DNA of 64,000 bases from Muscardinus avellanarius (lineage: Eukaryota > Chordata > Mammalia > Rodentia > Gliridae). The stretch covers positions 38,983,944 to 39,047,943 of the forward strand of contig OY726565.1 in NCBI GenBank assembly GCA_963383645.1. Reading direction: 5' to 3'. Made by a program: the position numbers and the translations under genes. This document shows, piece after piece, positions 1-13,079 of this stretch (position 1 is its first letter; the number at the start of each line of letters is the position of its first letter). The notes beneath the pieces were generated by a model. It saw only the letters and a program-made list of their open reading frames with translations. It was not told the origin of the DNA and made no database searches.

Positions 1-20
1 ACACACACACACACACACAG
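1..20 (+). repeat. (AC)n microsatellite, cut by window edge
   Basis: Pure AC run at the window start. Confidence 0.9.
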
Positions 21-469
21 TCAACATTAAACAAGAAAGTGAAAATGGATAAATTAACAAATTAAATCATGTATTATATGGAAACACCTATTACCTAATA
101 ACATTGACAACAATACTAAAAAATAAACATCATAAACCTTACCTAAATTAGTTGAAAGAAGTGAATGTAAAAGAAAATTTAGTCAGAGTCAATCTAAATA
201 TTTTAAATGTAGAACATCCCTGATGACATCAGAGTCACCAAAGAAAGGAACATGTAGACTTAACTCAGATGGTCTGCAGAAAGCTCAGAGAGAGCCCCTG
301 TGGAACATGCTGAGGTATGGATGCTGGGCATAAAAATCTTATGTGTTTAGTATTTAAAAATTCATTAAGAAAAACAATCATGATTACTGAAATAAGAAAC
401 CCAATGGAGGTACATTCTTATACAGAATGTTCAAATATTATTTTAATCTCTGTAAAGTTGGGAAGGGGT

Positions 470-541
470 GTGCTAAGGATTGAACCCAGGGTCCCAGGTA
501 TGCTAGGCAATTACTCTACCTCTGAGCTACACCCTCAGTCC
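470..541 (-). mobile_element. ID-type SINE fragment
   Basis: gattgaacccagggtcccagg…ctacctctgagctacaccctcag is the reversed tRNA-derived ID half. Confidence 0.75.
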
Positions 542-544
542 TTT

Positions 545-1004
545 GTATACTTATTGATGGTTGGGAAATGAGCTTGAGTTATTTGTCATTATTCAGCACT
601 CCCAGTCACTGCTACCTTGTGGTACACTGGAACCCCATTCCTAGTACACTAGCTGTAACTCATTTCTGGTCATATAAATGAGAATTCTAATATAGTGTGC
701 TATGATGGAGAGATGACTAAGAAGCTATCTACGAGAGGAAGTAGGCTGTGGGATTCCCAAGGCAGCTGTTGTTGAGTCAAGCCTTAATGGACAAGTCCTA
801 GTGAGTCAGTGCTGGGCACTAAGCTAAAGCATTTTACAGATGTCTCATTTAATTTTGCTTATTAAATCTGATATTTGTTACTAATTCCCTAAATGTTAGC
901 TGCACAAGAATGGAGATTTTTGTACTTTGTTCTCAATATTTCTAGACTTAGAACTATGCTAATTCTTTGGGTTCCAATGCTGGTACTTCTTATGTATGGT
1001 GGTT
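545..1004. other. Intron, nothing recognised
   Basis: AT-rich sequence with no exon or repeat I can name. It lies on the C-terminal side of the last exon seen. Confidence 0.6.
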
Positions 1005-1165
1005 GGTAACCTTGAACCTGGAGCAAGTTATTTCACTTTCATAGCATCAATTTCTTCATTTATAAAATGGTAAATATAGTACCTAAACTTCTGTGCTGTG
1101 TTGAGAATCAGTAAAGTACTTAGCATAGTCCATAGCACAAACCAAATAATAAATATTTATAAAAT
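1005..1165 (+). mobile_element. MIR relic
   Basis: gagcaagttatttcactttc, tttcttcatttataaaatgg, atagtacctaaacttc and gcatagtccatagcac follow MIR consensus order. Confidence 0.7.
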
Positions 1166-2441
1166 GGTGTAAGAAAAGTACTGATGATATATACTACTGA
1201 CTTAAAAAGATTTTTAGATATACTGTTGGGTTAAAAAGGCTTTAAAAATAATATGTATCAACACATAAACAATCATATGTATGTGTATGTATGCATAAAT
1301 GAACATACAATCCTCACGTTATTTGTACTTCTCTATGTATGTATGAATAAAAATATATAGAAAATATACCTCTGGGTGGTGAGATTACAGGTGACTTTAT
1401 ATCCTCTAACACTAATTAATATTAATATCGAAAATATACTAATAAATCCATGTTCAACAGGGATAGAAAATACCAATAAAAAGTATGAATGCATATATTC
1501 TTAATGAGTAAGTCTCCATTACCTTAATAGTTTATTATTTTATCAAAGGGAAAGACAGTGAGTCACACAGATGTTACTAAAGATAGGTGAACATGCTTTC
1601 CTACTGAAGGAGAAGAAAAACCCTGTAAGAATGAGTCCTTTGATTCTGTCTCCTGTGGATCAGTTCTGGGAGGCTATTTGTTAATCATCTTTAGCCTCCT
1701 GTAGATGGCCATTGTTTTCCTTTGTCTTTTTACATTGTTTGCCACAAGGTGGAGAATCACAGAGCAGAACACAGACAAAGGTCTCAGAAACCTATCACTC
1801 AAGGCAGTTTCAAAGAGTGGCGAGTTTCTAGCATAGACAGACTTTACTAGGGGCTCCCCAAAGAAACAACAGTGGACGAGGTTCTCCTTTTGTCTTGTTT
1901 TCAGAGCTTGGCTTTTGTGAGAATATTCCTAGGCTTAGAAGCTGGTTTCCAACTAAACATTGACCTGTGTTTTGTTTTTCTTTTGCTCCCACAGAAATGC
2001 TTCTTAGTAAGTCATAGAGGCCAAAATTTGATGGGCGCCATCTCATGAAATGAGACACAACTCTAACTGGTAAATTTATTTTCAGGACTAACATACTGAT
2101 TCAGTAAGATAGGAGTCACTGTACTTAGATTTGTTCCTTTTTTGTCTCAATCCATGTTTTTCTCTCCCTTTGCCAATCTTTGATGTTACAAACCTCTATC
2201 CCTCCAAACCTACCAATATGGAGAGTTCTAAGCCACTGCTCTGAGTTATTTGCAGTGAGATTTCTCCTGTGTTGTGTGCCACAAATGTTAATTCCTTTTA
2301 GTCTATCTTTTGTTACAGGGTTTGTCCCAACTAAAAACTCATAAGGAATGAAGAAAAATTAATTTTTCTTCCCTAGAAGCATTTAATACAGAAATAGCTG
2401 ATTGCCCAATTTTACTTCCTTTAAAAAAAATCAAAAGAAAG
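1166..2441. other. Intron, nothing recognised
   Basis: Searched on the minus strand for the missing CEP162 C-terminal exons (EITKLLEEL, VEKWKRLAQ); none found. An 88-aa minus frame at 1828-2094 shows no homology I recognise. Confidence 0.6.
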
Positions 2442-2660
2442 CTGGGCATGGTAGGGTATGCTTATAATCCCAGCATTTGGGAGGCTGAAACAGTAGGATC
2501 CCAGTTAGCAGACAGCCTCAGCTACTACTTAGTGAGGTCCTTTGCAACTCAGTGAAACCCTGTTTCAAAATAAAGAATAAGAAATGGGGCCGGGGGTGTA
2601 ACTTGGAGGTAGAATGCCCCTCAGCTCCATCCTCAGTACTGGAAAAAAAAAATTAAAAGA
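2442..2660 (+). mobile_element. B1-ID composite SINE
   Basis: gctgggcatgg…aatcccagcatttgggaggctg (B1 half), then gggggtgtaacttggaggtagaatgcc (ID half) and an A-tail. Confidence 0.9.
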
Positions 2661-2935
2661 ACTACACCAAACATCTCCTATCCCATTTCTTTATTGCCAA
2701 AAAGCCTCAACTATAAATACAAACACATAAACAACTTAATGCCAATATCTGAACTTCATCTGGGGAAAGTGGGCTATAAATACGTCAGTTACTGATGTTT
2801 TCATGAGACGTGAAAGATACTTCCAGGCTATGACAATATGGACACTGAAGCTAGGATGTTTATACAGAAATATAAGTGATGACTGAAATGCCTCTGAGAA
2901 ATTTAGTTTAGCCCAATATTTTGGTTATTTCTTAC

Positions 2936-3034
2936 CTCTTTCTGTAGGATTTCTTCACGAACTTGAGAAATTGTAAGAGATTCTTGTTTATCCTGCAGCT
3001 CATTAATTTGGCTTTGGAAATGTTTTATAAGTAC
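2936..3034 (-). CDS. CEP162: CEP162 exon w23 (most C-terminal exon in window)
   Basis: 99 bp, 33 codons, acceptor ...tttcctag, donor AAAGAG|gtaaga. Encodes [20 protein letters not shown] and [13 protein letters not shown]. The remaining C-terminal residues (EITKLLEEL... onward in the family) are not found between 1 and 2935 and must lie beyond the window start. Confidence 0.94.
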
Positions 3035-6000
3035 CTAGGAAATTATTAGAGTACTGAGTTCAAAAAGTGCTCTGAAAATACTTTGAAAAATATAAGAAAA
3101 CCAACTTATGAATAAAAAAGATATTGTGTGTGTGTGTGTGTGGGGGGGGGGTATTGGGGCTGGAACCCGGTGGGGGCATTCTAACTCCAAACTCTACCCC
3201 CAACCCTATTTTATTTTATATTTTGAAACAGAGTCTAACTAAGTTGTGGAAGGCCTCACAAGTTGCTGAGACTGGCCCCAAACCTGTGATCTTCCCGTCT
3301 TAGCCTCCCAAGTAATGGGATTACAAGTGTGCCACCACACCAGGCTGGAAAAAATCTTTAAAATAACCTTCCATTAACTCTTAAGTATTTGAAAGAAAGT
3401 AAGTAATATCTTCATTTCTCCGATACTGTTCCTTACTATAAAATTATTTGATACAATGCTTACACTTACACCTTTTCTTTGGGGGGAAAAAGGTTGTGAA
3501 GTTATCTGCAAGGCTGTACAGACCTTTACTTCTGAAAGCACTTTGAATACTTTTCACTAAATTACTCTAACAGTTTTCTGTTCTGAGCCATTTGAAATTA
3601 AGTTGCAGACTTCATTATATCTCACCCTCAAAGTATTTAAACAAACATCTTCTCAATAGTCAACATTTTTATAATTAAGAAAATTCTAAGTATAATAGCC
3701 GGGCGTGGTGGCGCATGCTTGTAATCCCAGCATTCGGGAGGCTGAGACTGGGGGATCATGGTTCGTGGACAACCTCAGCTACTTAATGAGGCTCTCTGCA
3801 GCTTAGTGAGACCCTGTTTCAAAATAAAGAATAAAAAATAGGGTAGGGGATGTAGCTTGGAGGTCAAATGCCTCTGGGTTCCATCCCCAGCACCCCCCCC
3901 CCAAAAAAAAAAAAGAAAAGAAAAGAAAATTCACTATTTTTTTCCTTAGGGGAACATAAAAGATTTATTTAGAGAAGTCGGGGTACAGTTTAAGAGAAGG
4001 CCATGATAAAGGGTGGGTTTCAGAGCCAAGGTCTGGAACAGTCTGTATCCAGAAGTAAAAAATGGCTGAAAATTCACTATTTCTTAATATTTAATAGCAA
4101 GTCCATATTTAAACTTTCCCAATTGAGGGTTTTTTCCCCCTCAAACATTAAAATTTCAAACCTATGGAAAGGCTAAAGAGCAAAACAAACATTCACATAC
4201 TCGTCAACTTATTTGCCAACTGCTAATGTTTTGTCATTTTCTTTTTATTTTGTGGATACATCATTTATAAGTTGCAAGTTCTACTTTAATTTTGTTTTTC
4301 AACCTACTAACATCACACAAGATGGCCTACACAGTAGATATTTACAGATATTCTAAGTAGATATACCTATCATCTAAGAAGGAAAACACATTTTTCCAGT
4401 AAATTTTGCTGCTAAGTTGTCAATACTCCCCATAATAGCCCTTAAAAAAAACTCTGTTTCATAATGGCTAGAGCTGTGTGCATCTCTCTGTTCATTATTT
4501 TATTCCTATTGCCCAACTGTATACAGTCTTGAATCATTATTTGTTCAAAGAATGGAAGGCAAAGGGCAAAAAGAATGCTGGAGGCTAATTACTCATCAAT
4601 TGTGACTTGGGGCGAAGGGAGGTGGTTCAACATTAAAGGTCAAGTACTGAGATCCAAATCATATTAGACATAATATACTTCCACCATCGGTTACAACCTG
4701 TTTAGAGGAAGATTTGAGAACTGTAGGGACAAAACTATAAAAACACTTACAGGCTATAATTTTGAAGTAGGTTAAATATGTGGCAATGGTATCTTCTTTC
4801 ATATAAAAAATCAATCATAATTTCCTATTTCTATCATCAACCTAAAAGGGTGAAACTAATCTTTGAATTAAATAATGTTGATATCTTAAAAATATTGTAT
4901 GAAAGTTAAAGAAAGATCAAGACATTAGTCATCTACCTCTTGAGCTGCTATTTTACGATTCAGTTCAGCTACTTTGGAAGAAGAATTTTCTACTGCATTC
5001 TGGCAAAGGAGTTTCTCTACTTCCCTCTGATGAGATGCTTTGAGGGATGCAACATGTGCTGCAGTATTTTCCTTGACCCTATAGAGGAAACAAACAAAGA
5101 AAAATGACACATAAAAGTGGCTCTTCAACCACTCAGAATTAGCACAAATTTAGCATAAGACATCTGGAAATTAAAGAGCAAAGGGAGAGAGTATCAATAT
5201 TAACTAGCTGCCTTATACATTATTACCCTGAGTTCTTAGAGCCACTCCATGAGCTCATTATTATTTGCTGGATTTTATAAGGGCAAACTTGAGCTTAGGA
5301 AAAGTCTCAGATCAATAAACTGATGAGCCAGGGTTCAAAGTCCAGAAGAGTTGGACTTCAAAGTCTGGGCCTTCCCCCGTGTTCCCAAACGGGCTATATT
5401 CTTGGAAGGAATTTAGGTTTTAAAATAGCTTCTTGAATGTAAAGTAAAGTGTAAAGGATTTTATCTTTTTAGGCAGACTCAGATTTCTTTTTATTTTGTG
5501 GTTCTGGGGATGGAACCTAGGAGCATTCTACATTTGGAGCTATACTCCCAAGTTCTATTTTTTAGTCTTTTTATTTTTTTAATTTAATTTTTTTTGGGGG
5601 GTGGTACTGGTGATGGAAACCTTCTACCTCCGGCTACAGTCCCAGACCTATTTTATATTTTTATTTGGAAACAGGGTCTTCTAATCCAGCAAGGCTGGCT
5701 TTGAACCTGCACAATCCTCCTGTCTCCATCTCCCAAGCGTAGGGATTAGAAGTGTGAGCCACCATGCCCGGCATAGTCTTTTTATTTTTTGAAACAGGGT
5801 CTCACTGAGTTGCAAAGGGCCTCGCTAGGTAGCTGAGGCTGTCTGTGAACTGCCATCCTTCTGTCTCAGCCTCCCGAATGCTGGAATTACAAGCATGTGC
5901 CACCATGACAGGCTCAAATTCAGATTTCTTGCTTAGATTCTTTATTCTTCTTTGGAATAGTCACAGCTGTCCTTTAAAAATTTTCAATACTTTCTATCTA

Positions 6001-9000
6001 GATAGAATTCACTGGTTTTTGATTCATGAATATGGCTATAGGGCTAGCTGCATGTTGTGAGAATAAAATGATCTCTATGGTAATTTTCAGGACACAAGTG
6101 TAATCTGCATTTAATTTTTACCGTAAGTGTGAAAGTATTCATTGTCTCTATCAAAATTTATGAAATCAGAGCCAGATTAAATGTTAAAGTTCTGAATCAT
6201 TGTTGATACATACTAATATGACAATTTATAAACTGCAAATTTATCATTGCTTAGTTTATTCTTGGTGGTACTGGGGGTGGAACCCAGAGGCTTTCTACCT
6301 CCGGGCTATACTCCTAGACTTTTTTTTTAAATTTGGAAACAGGGTCTCACTAAGTTGCTGAAAGCCTCACTAAGTAGCTGAGGCTGGCTTTGAACCTGTG
6401 TGATCCTCCTGTCTCAGCCTCCCAAGCGCGGGGATTACAAGTGTGCGCCACCATGCCCTGCATTGCTTAGTTTATAATATGAATATTTCTCCATGGAAAT
6501 AGCATAGTTAGGGTACTAGAAAAAGCATAAAACTCTAAAATACTCATAACTAAAATATGGTTAAAAAAAAAGCCTAAATACTAGAAAAGATTACTCCTCA
6601 GGCTCAGAGTTAATTGGGAAAAACTGGTAATACCAGAACATTTTAAGGAAATATAGGAAAACCAAATTTTAGGTTCATTCTCATTCTGCACCTCGACCAG
6701 GCTACTGTGCGATGCAAGAGAAGCATAATCTTGTATCTGTTCTCAAGGAGCGAAAAGGCCGGGTATGACTAATGTTTTCTTGACACGTATTATTATCAGT
6801 TGCGTAGGAGTTGGGGGTGGAAGCAATTTCCTGGGAAGCTCTGCGGAACTAGAAATGCAAATGAGCAGAAGGCATGGAGAATGCAGCAGGTGGGCATGTG
6901 GAGCAGTATTAAAATGGTGATGGGGCCTGAGACGCCAGGCGAGGAATTTGGTCTTTACATGTAAGAGGAGTCATTAGAAGGCACAGTGACTTGGATATGG
7001 GAATATTTAAAGGATATCAGTGTTTTTAAGTAAGATGACTGGAGGAGACCAAAACAAAAGTCAGGGTGATCAAGGTAGGAAAATAGTAAACCAAGTAGGC
7101 TGCACTGATTTACCATTGTATAGAAGAAGGCAAAATGATGAATATTTATAGGAACACACTCTATGGATCATGAATCTGAGGAACAAAGGAGGTGAAACTG
7201 GGTCAGACAATTGGAATTAATAGAGCAAAAGAGAGGGATAGGGTTGGGGATGGGGAACTTGTGAGGGGTAACTGGCTTAAGGGTAAAAAAAGGAAAACTT
7301 GAGGTATTGTTGATCCTAAGAGAAGCAATCCAACAAACAGCTGTAGGTTTAATATCTAAGAACAAGGTTTAATATCCAAGAAAAAGGCTTGAAAAGGAAA
7401 CCTAGGAGTTATGAATAATGAAGCCATAATAGAGAAGTTTAGCAATGTTTTGAGAAAGAGAACAAACATAAAGCCAAGAATTGAACTTTTAAGAAGAAAA
7501 CCAGATTTGGGGGGAGGAAAAGGAAGTGTAGTTATGAGTCAGAGAAAGAAAGAAAAAAGAGTTTTAGAGCTGCCAACTCATGGAGGTTAAGAGAGGAAAC
7601 CATTTGAGGAAAGAGTGATAAAGTCAACTGTCAAGGAAATGAGGATGAAGAGAATGGCAGTGGATTGGGAAAGGTCACGCTGAGAGAACAGGATGAAAAC
7701 AGGGAAGGTGTTAAGTGCCCCCATGTAACAGGTGAGGTGAAATGAAAAAAGAGGCTACTTGTAGAAAATTGGCACTGAAGGAGAGAAAGAGGATGAGAAC
7801 TTGGTTTCATGGGGGAAAACATCAGGCTTTAATGTTCAGATGGTTGAGAACATAGATAGCAGCTGGAGGAAAGGGATTGGTATAAAAGTTCCTCATGCCT
7901 ATACAGATCAGTGACAGTTTGAAAATAATTACTCTTGAAAACAGAACCTTTTCTTCCTACAGTCAACTAATAATTTTAATAACTATTTTCTGACAGCAAT
8001 CTGCCTATGGCAATCATAAATAATTCCTTAGCAAGAAGGGCCCAGTGGGTCAACTTATTAACATCATTTGAGTGTATGCAAAAAAGACAAGATTGGTCAG
8101 CCCAAAAGCATGGTTTAGGTTCACACAGATATCTATGTTTAAAACAATCTGGCCGGGCGTGGTGGCGCACGCTTGTAATCCCCGCGCTTGGGAGGCAGAG
8201 ACAGGAGGATCGCGCAGGTTCGAAGCCAGCTGCACGCGCTGGCTTAGGAGACCCTGTTTCCAAATAAAAATGTAAAAATAGGTCTGGGAGTGTAGCCCGG
8301 AGGTAGAAGAGCTTCCAGGAACCCCAGTACCACCACCAGAAAAAAAAAAAAAAATCTGGCTTCCATATTTCAAGGTATGGTCCAGTGCCTAATACAAATT
8401 TATGCTCAACAAAATAATTTTTTAAAAATTCAGTTATGAATTTGGTTCAGGGTCATACTTATTATCTAGAAAAAATATCTAATGATTTTTAAAAACCTCT
8501 ACGCTCCCAAATATTTATAAATAATTTTACATTTTACCTTTTCATGGAGCTTTCAAGTTGGTTCACTGCTGTTTCAGATTCCATCTTCAGCTTGTTTCTC
8601 TCCAAAATTAACCCCTCTAGCTCGTTTTTCAATCTGCAGTTTTCCTGCAAAACCTCTGAAATATGGGAATCTGTGAAGGTATGTGGTTGGTACAGCTTCC
8701 TATCCAAGGTTCCAGGGAAGACGTCTGCACTCCCTTTATTAGGGTGCAAACCATCCTTCTTTACCCTTTTGGCATTCATCTCTTCTCTGCCCTTCAAGTT
8801 CTGATGAGACAGCATTATTCTCCTCTCCTTCTGCAGTCTCTCCACAGTTTTGGAAAGGTCTTGTATTTCTCTTCCTTTTGCAGCCAGCTCCTCATTGAGT
8901 CTCGCCAGTTTAGCTTTAGCATGAGCCTGTTCTACCTGGAACTCAATAGACTGGAAATCCTTATCATCTTTGCCATTTTTCCTGAGCTCTAACTCAGCAT

Positions 9001-9365
9001 TCTGATGTTTAAGAACATTGATTTCTGCTTCAAGGCTTCTCACAGTCATTTGATGGGCTTTCTTAATGTCCTCGAGTTCTGTTTCTAGCGCTTTAACTCT
9101 GGAGTTGTCACGTTGGTTCTGGGATGCTTCTCTCAATCTGCAGGCAAGTAGCTGCTCCTGTTCCTCGAGTCTTTGTTCATACTGAATCTGAGGAAAGAAT
9201 CCACATTAACATCAAACCTGTTAAACATTTCATTCATTTCTGAAGCCCTGCAATCTACCTGGTCCTACCCTTGTCCTTCATGCACTCACTAGTCTATCAT
9301 CTCCAACTCTCCTTATGAATGAGTCATGCACTGAAATCCTACTCTTTGAAGGATGTAACAGTATA

Positions 9366-9417
<52 letters not shown>

Positions 9418-12400
9418 TGTGTGTGTTAGTATAACTGGGGACTGAACCCAGGGGTCTTTTCTAAGCTACACCCTCAGCCCTATTTTATTTTCAAATAGGT
9501 CCTTGCTAATTTGCTCAGGCTGACCTTGTACCTGCGATCCCTCTGTTTCAGCCTCCCAAATACTGAAATACAGCCATGCAACACCACTCCCAGCTTAATT
9601 ATACATTCTTGATATATATTTTATAATTGATATCTTGCTTCACACATGTTAAGTTATATAGGTAATGTATATACCACTAAATTTCTTTTAAACTTTAAAA
9701 ATAAAGTTCATTAAGCCAATATTGATGAATAAGAATTCATTATTAATAAATTATTAATACTACCAAATAATATGACAAGGTTAATGTTAATCTATTATGT
9801 ACTCTTATCCATGCAAATTGTCAAACATACTTTTTGGGGCTACTGAAGTCTTTGAAAAACAGCATATTTTCAACCTTTTAATATCAATTTATCAATCTCA
9901 TAGGGATTAAGAAAGCTTGAAATTTGTATACCAGAGCTTCAGTATATAAAGTAAACAAAATAAACACTATATGAACTAAACAGTATATAGTCTATGGAGG
10001 GAGAAAACAATAGTGTCTGCTCATTCATTTTATGAATATTTATTGAACTAAAACTTCAGGCCAGGCACCATGTAGATTCTAGAGCTAAGAAGAGATTCAG
10101 TTCTTGATTTCAAATAGTTCACAGCCTGGTGAGGAGAGCAAAACAGCAACAGTTACAATGTCCTACTGAAATTGCTGTACTGGGCCTGTGAATAGGTGCA
10201 AAGGTGGGGAGGGGCAGCCCTGAGTGTCTGGAGGCTGGAGGAAGGGGAAGAATGCACAGAACATTTAAGTTTGACCTTGAGGGATGCCTGTAAGTGGGGG
10301 GAGAGTGGAAGCAAGGGCATTTTGGAAGGAGAAGAGGATATACGAAGGTAACAGAATACTTGGTGTAAAGTAATAACTAAGAACCAGAAAGTAAAGGAGG
10401 CAGTAACGGGTAGTGATCGGGCAGGAGTAGGATGGGGTAGGGACTGTGAAAAGGGAAACATTAGGGTGGTAGACTTGGATATATAAGAAATGGGGTAAGG
10501 AGTGGAGTTCACAACTGAAAGCCTCTAGAAAGTAAACCAGGCAGGAGCTGAAGGATTTGAGAAAGAGGTTGGAACAAAGGAAACTCAACCTGCTTGATGT
10601 GACCTCCATTTTCAGGCTTTTAACCTTTTATTGACTCTAGAATCTAATGTTCTTTTATTTGTGCCTTCTCTCAGGATAGAAATTTATGGGGAATGACATC
10701 AGCTTCCTGGAAGCAGTGTGTGCAGGCTTCAGGTCTGAGGCTTGCTCTATCTCCACCAGCAGAGGAACCTGGGGCGAGATGGTTAAATTGTAAATACCTC
10801 GGTTCCCATTACTTGTGAAATAGGGTAGTGATGCCTGGAAGGATGATAAAGTGAACCAAGACATTCGTGAACATCTAGCACGGATTCCTGACAAGAGCCA
10901 TGTGTTCAGCAGATATTTAAAATTAATACCACATCCTGTTTCATCCTTGGTTGTTTTTTGGCACCATTGATCCATTGCTGTTTCACAAAGGAGTGGAAAA
11001 CTCAGGAAGTAAGAAATTTCTGAAAGATGCTCCCTTGAATCCCTGCCCCATAGCACACCCCCCAAAGTGTATACTTCTGTTTCATTCCACCCATATCTAG
11101 ATATATTTCAGTGAAAGTATTTTTAACTACAGCAATTTCTTTTTTTCATTTTATATGTATTATCAGGGTGTTCCACTCTGCTTTTTCCTTTCTTAATTTC
11201 CACTAATTTTAATACAGTGAGAGGTGATGCAAAGATTTTCCTGTGCTTATTTTATACCTGAAAAAAAAAAGTTGCTGAAAGAGGACAATATAGGATGCAT
11301 CCAGGGTTCTTTTACACCTATTGACACCTGTGCCAAAGGTTAAGATGAGATATAGGAAGCTGTCCCTGTGGTCCACTCTGAGCTCCATCTCCATGGCTAT
11401 TTAGCACTTACCTTCATTTTCTGAAACTGCTGTTCCATGGTACGAAGGCTTTTCTTTGCTTCTTCATCTCTGCCCTCCAGTTCAGCTTCTAGCTTTTTTA
11501 TCCTATTTTCCATAAATTCCACTGTATTTCTATCTACTGTATCACCGGCTGCTGATGCAGCCAATATTAAAGCAGGTAAAGAATTGGGATATCTTCTCTT
11601 CAGAATTCCTTCCATTTCTTTAACCTATGTTAAAATATATTTTAACATATGTAAGGTCACAAATATACATAAAAATGAAGCAGTTTAATACATAAACTTA
11701 GATTATGCTACATCTATCAGTCATGTCTAAATTCTAGAGGCATTCTACATCTGAACTACATTCCTAGTCCTTGATATCTTTATTTTCAAACAGAGTCTCA
11801 CTAAGTTACTGACGCTAGTCCTGAACCTTTGATACTCCTGTTTCAGCCTTCCAAGTACTGCTGAATACAAATATTAATAATATACCTCACCTGTAAAAAA
11901 AAATTAGTTTTGTTTCCTTGGATATTAAAAATCTAGTTGAGTAACAGGCGTGGTGGTGCATGCTTGCAGTCCCAGGACTTGTAAGGCTGGGACGGGATAA
12001 TATAGGTTCAAGACCAGTCTTAGCAACTGAGTGAGACTTTGTGAAACTACTTAGACCTATTTCAAAACAAAAATTTAAAAAGGAGTGGGGTGTAGCTCAG
12101 AGGTAGAACGTTTCTGGGTTCAATACCCAGTTCTGTAAAAACAAAACAAAACAAACAAACAAATAAACAAAACGCCTCTCATTAAAAAACTATATTTCAT
12201 TAATTAAAAGCATGAATAAATGCATAGAATTTGAATTTTCATTATAAAATGGATCTAATTTGACTTTGTTTTACTTATTTTCTATTTAGAAAAAGGAAAT
12301 ACTTTACTTATAATTAATTTATTTCAGAACATAGCACCCAACTTATTCTGAATATACCTTGATTATAAAATATACATCCAGGTCTATAATAATCATTAGG

Positions 12401-13024
12401 TTAGAGATGCTCATGGAAACAAAATAAATCATATCCGAAATGTGTAAGGAAAAATCCACCTGTACAAAATACTATTAAATGATGAATATTTATGCAAATA
12501 TAATCTAAGATAATAAATTGGTAAATGTTTAAAAGTGTTACTGAAAAAGGTTATTTATTTATTTTTTTGGTGGTACTGGGGTTCCTGGAAACCCTTCTAT
12601 CTCTGGGCTACACTCCCAGACCTATTTTATATTTTTATTTGGAAACAGGGTCTCTTAAGCCAGGGAGGCTGGCTTTGAACCTGTGTGATCCTCCTGTCTC
12701 CACCTCCCAAGCGCGGGAATTACAAGCATGCGCCACCACACTTGGCTGAAATGGGTTATTTTTATAAAATATTTTGAGTTAACGTGAATCATTAAGTCTT
12801 AATTTTGTTCTAAGCATGCTTTATTTCTTTACTTCCTTAAATTCAGTTTTGTATTTCTCCTTTAAAAAAAGTGCTTTAGCTGGGCATGGTGACACACGCT
12901 TGTAATCCCTGCGCTTGGGAGGGAGGCGGAGACAGGAGGATTGCTCAGGTTCAAAGCCAGCCTCGCTGGCTGGCTTAAGAGACCCTGTTCAAAAAAAAAA
13001 ATTACACACACACACAAACACACA

Positions 13025-13079
<55 letters not shown>

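Noticed and set aside
1..2935. Missing C-terminal exons of CEP162
   Set aside because: Looked for the conserved C-terminal blocks on the minus strand; none present.
4925..4936. Open frame of w22 continuing into EVDD
   Set aside because: The reading past AAGAG|gtagat is intron; the next exon w23 continues with VLIKHF in frame.
8544..8992. Plus-strand frames opposite exon w21
   Set aside because: Antisense shadows of a strongly conserved coding exon.
10655..11065. 136-aa minus-strand open frame
   Set aside because: It sits within the intron between w20 and w21, has no homology to CEP162 and would break the reading frame if included.
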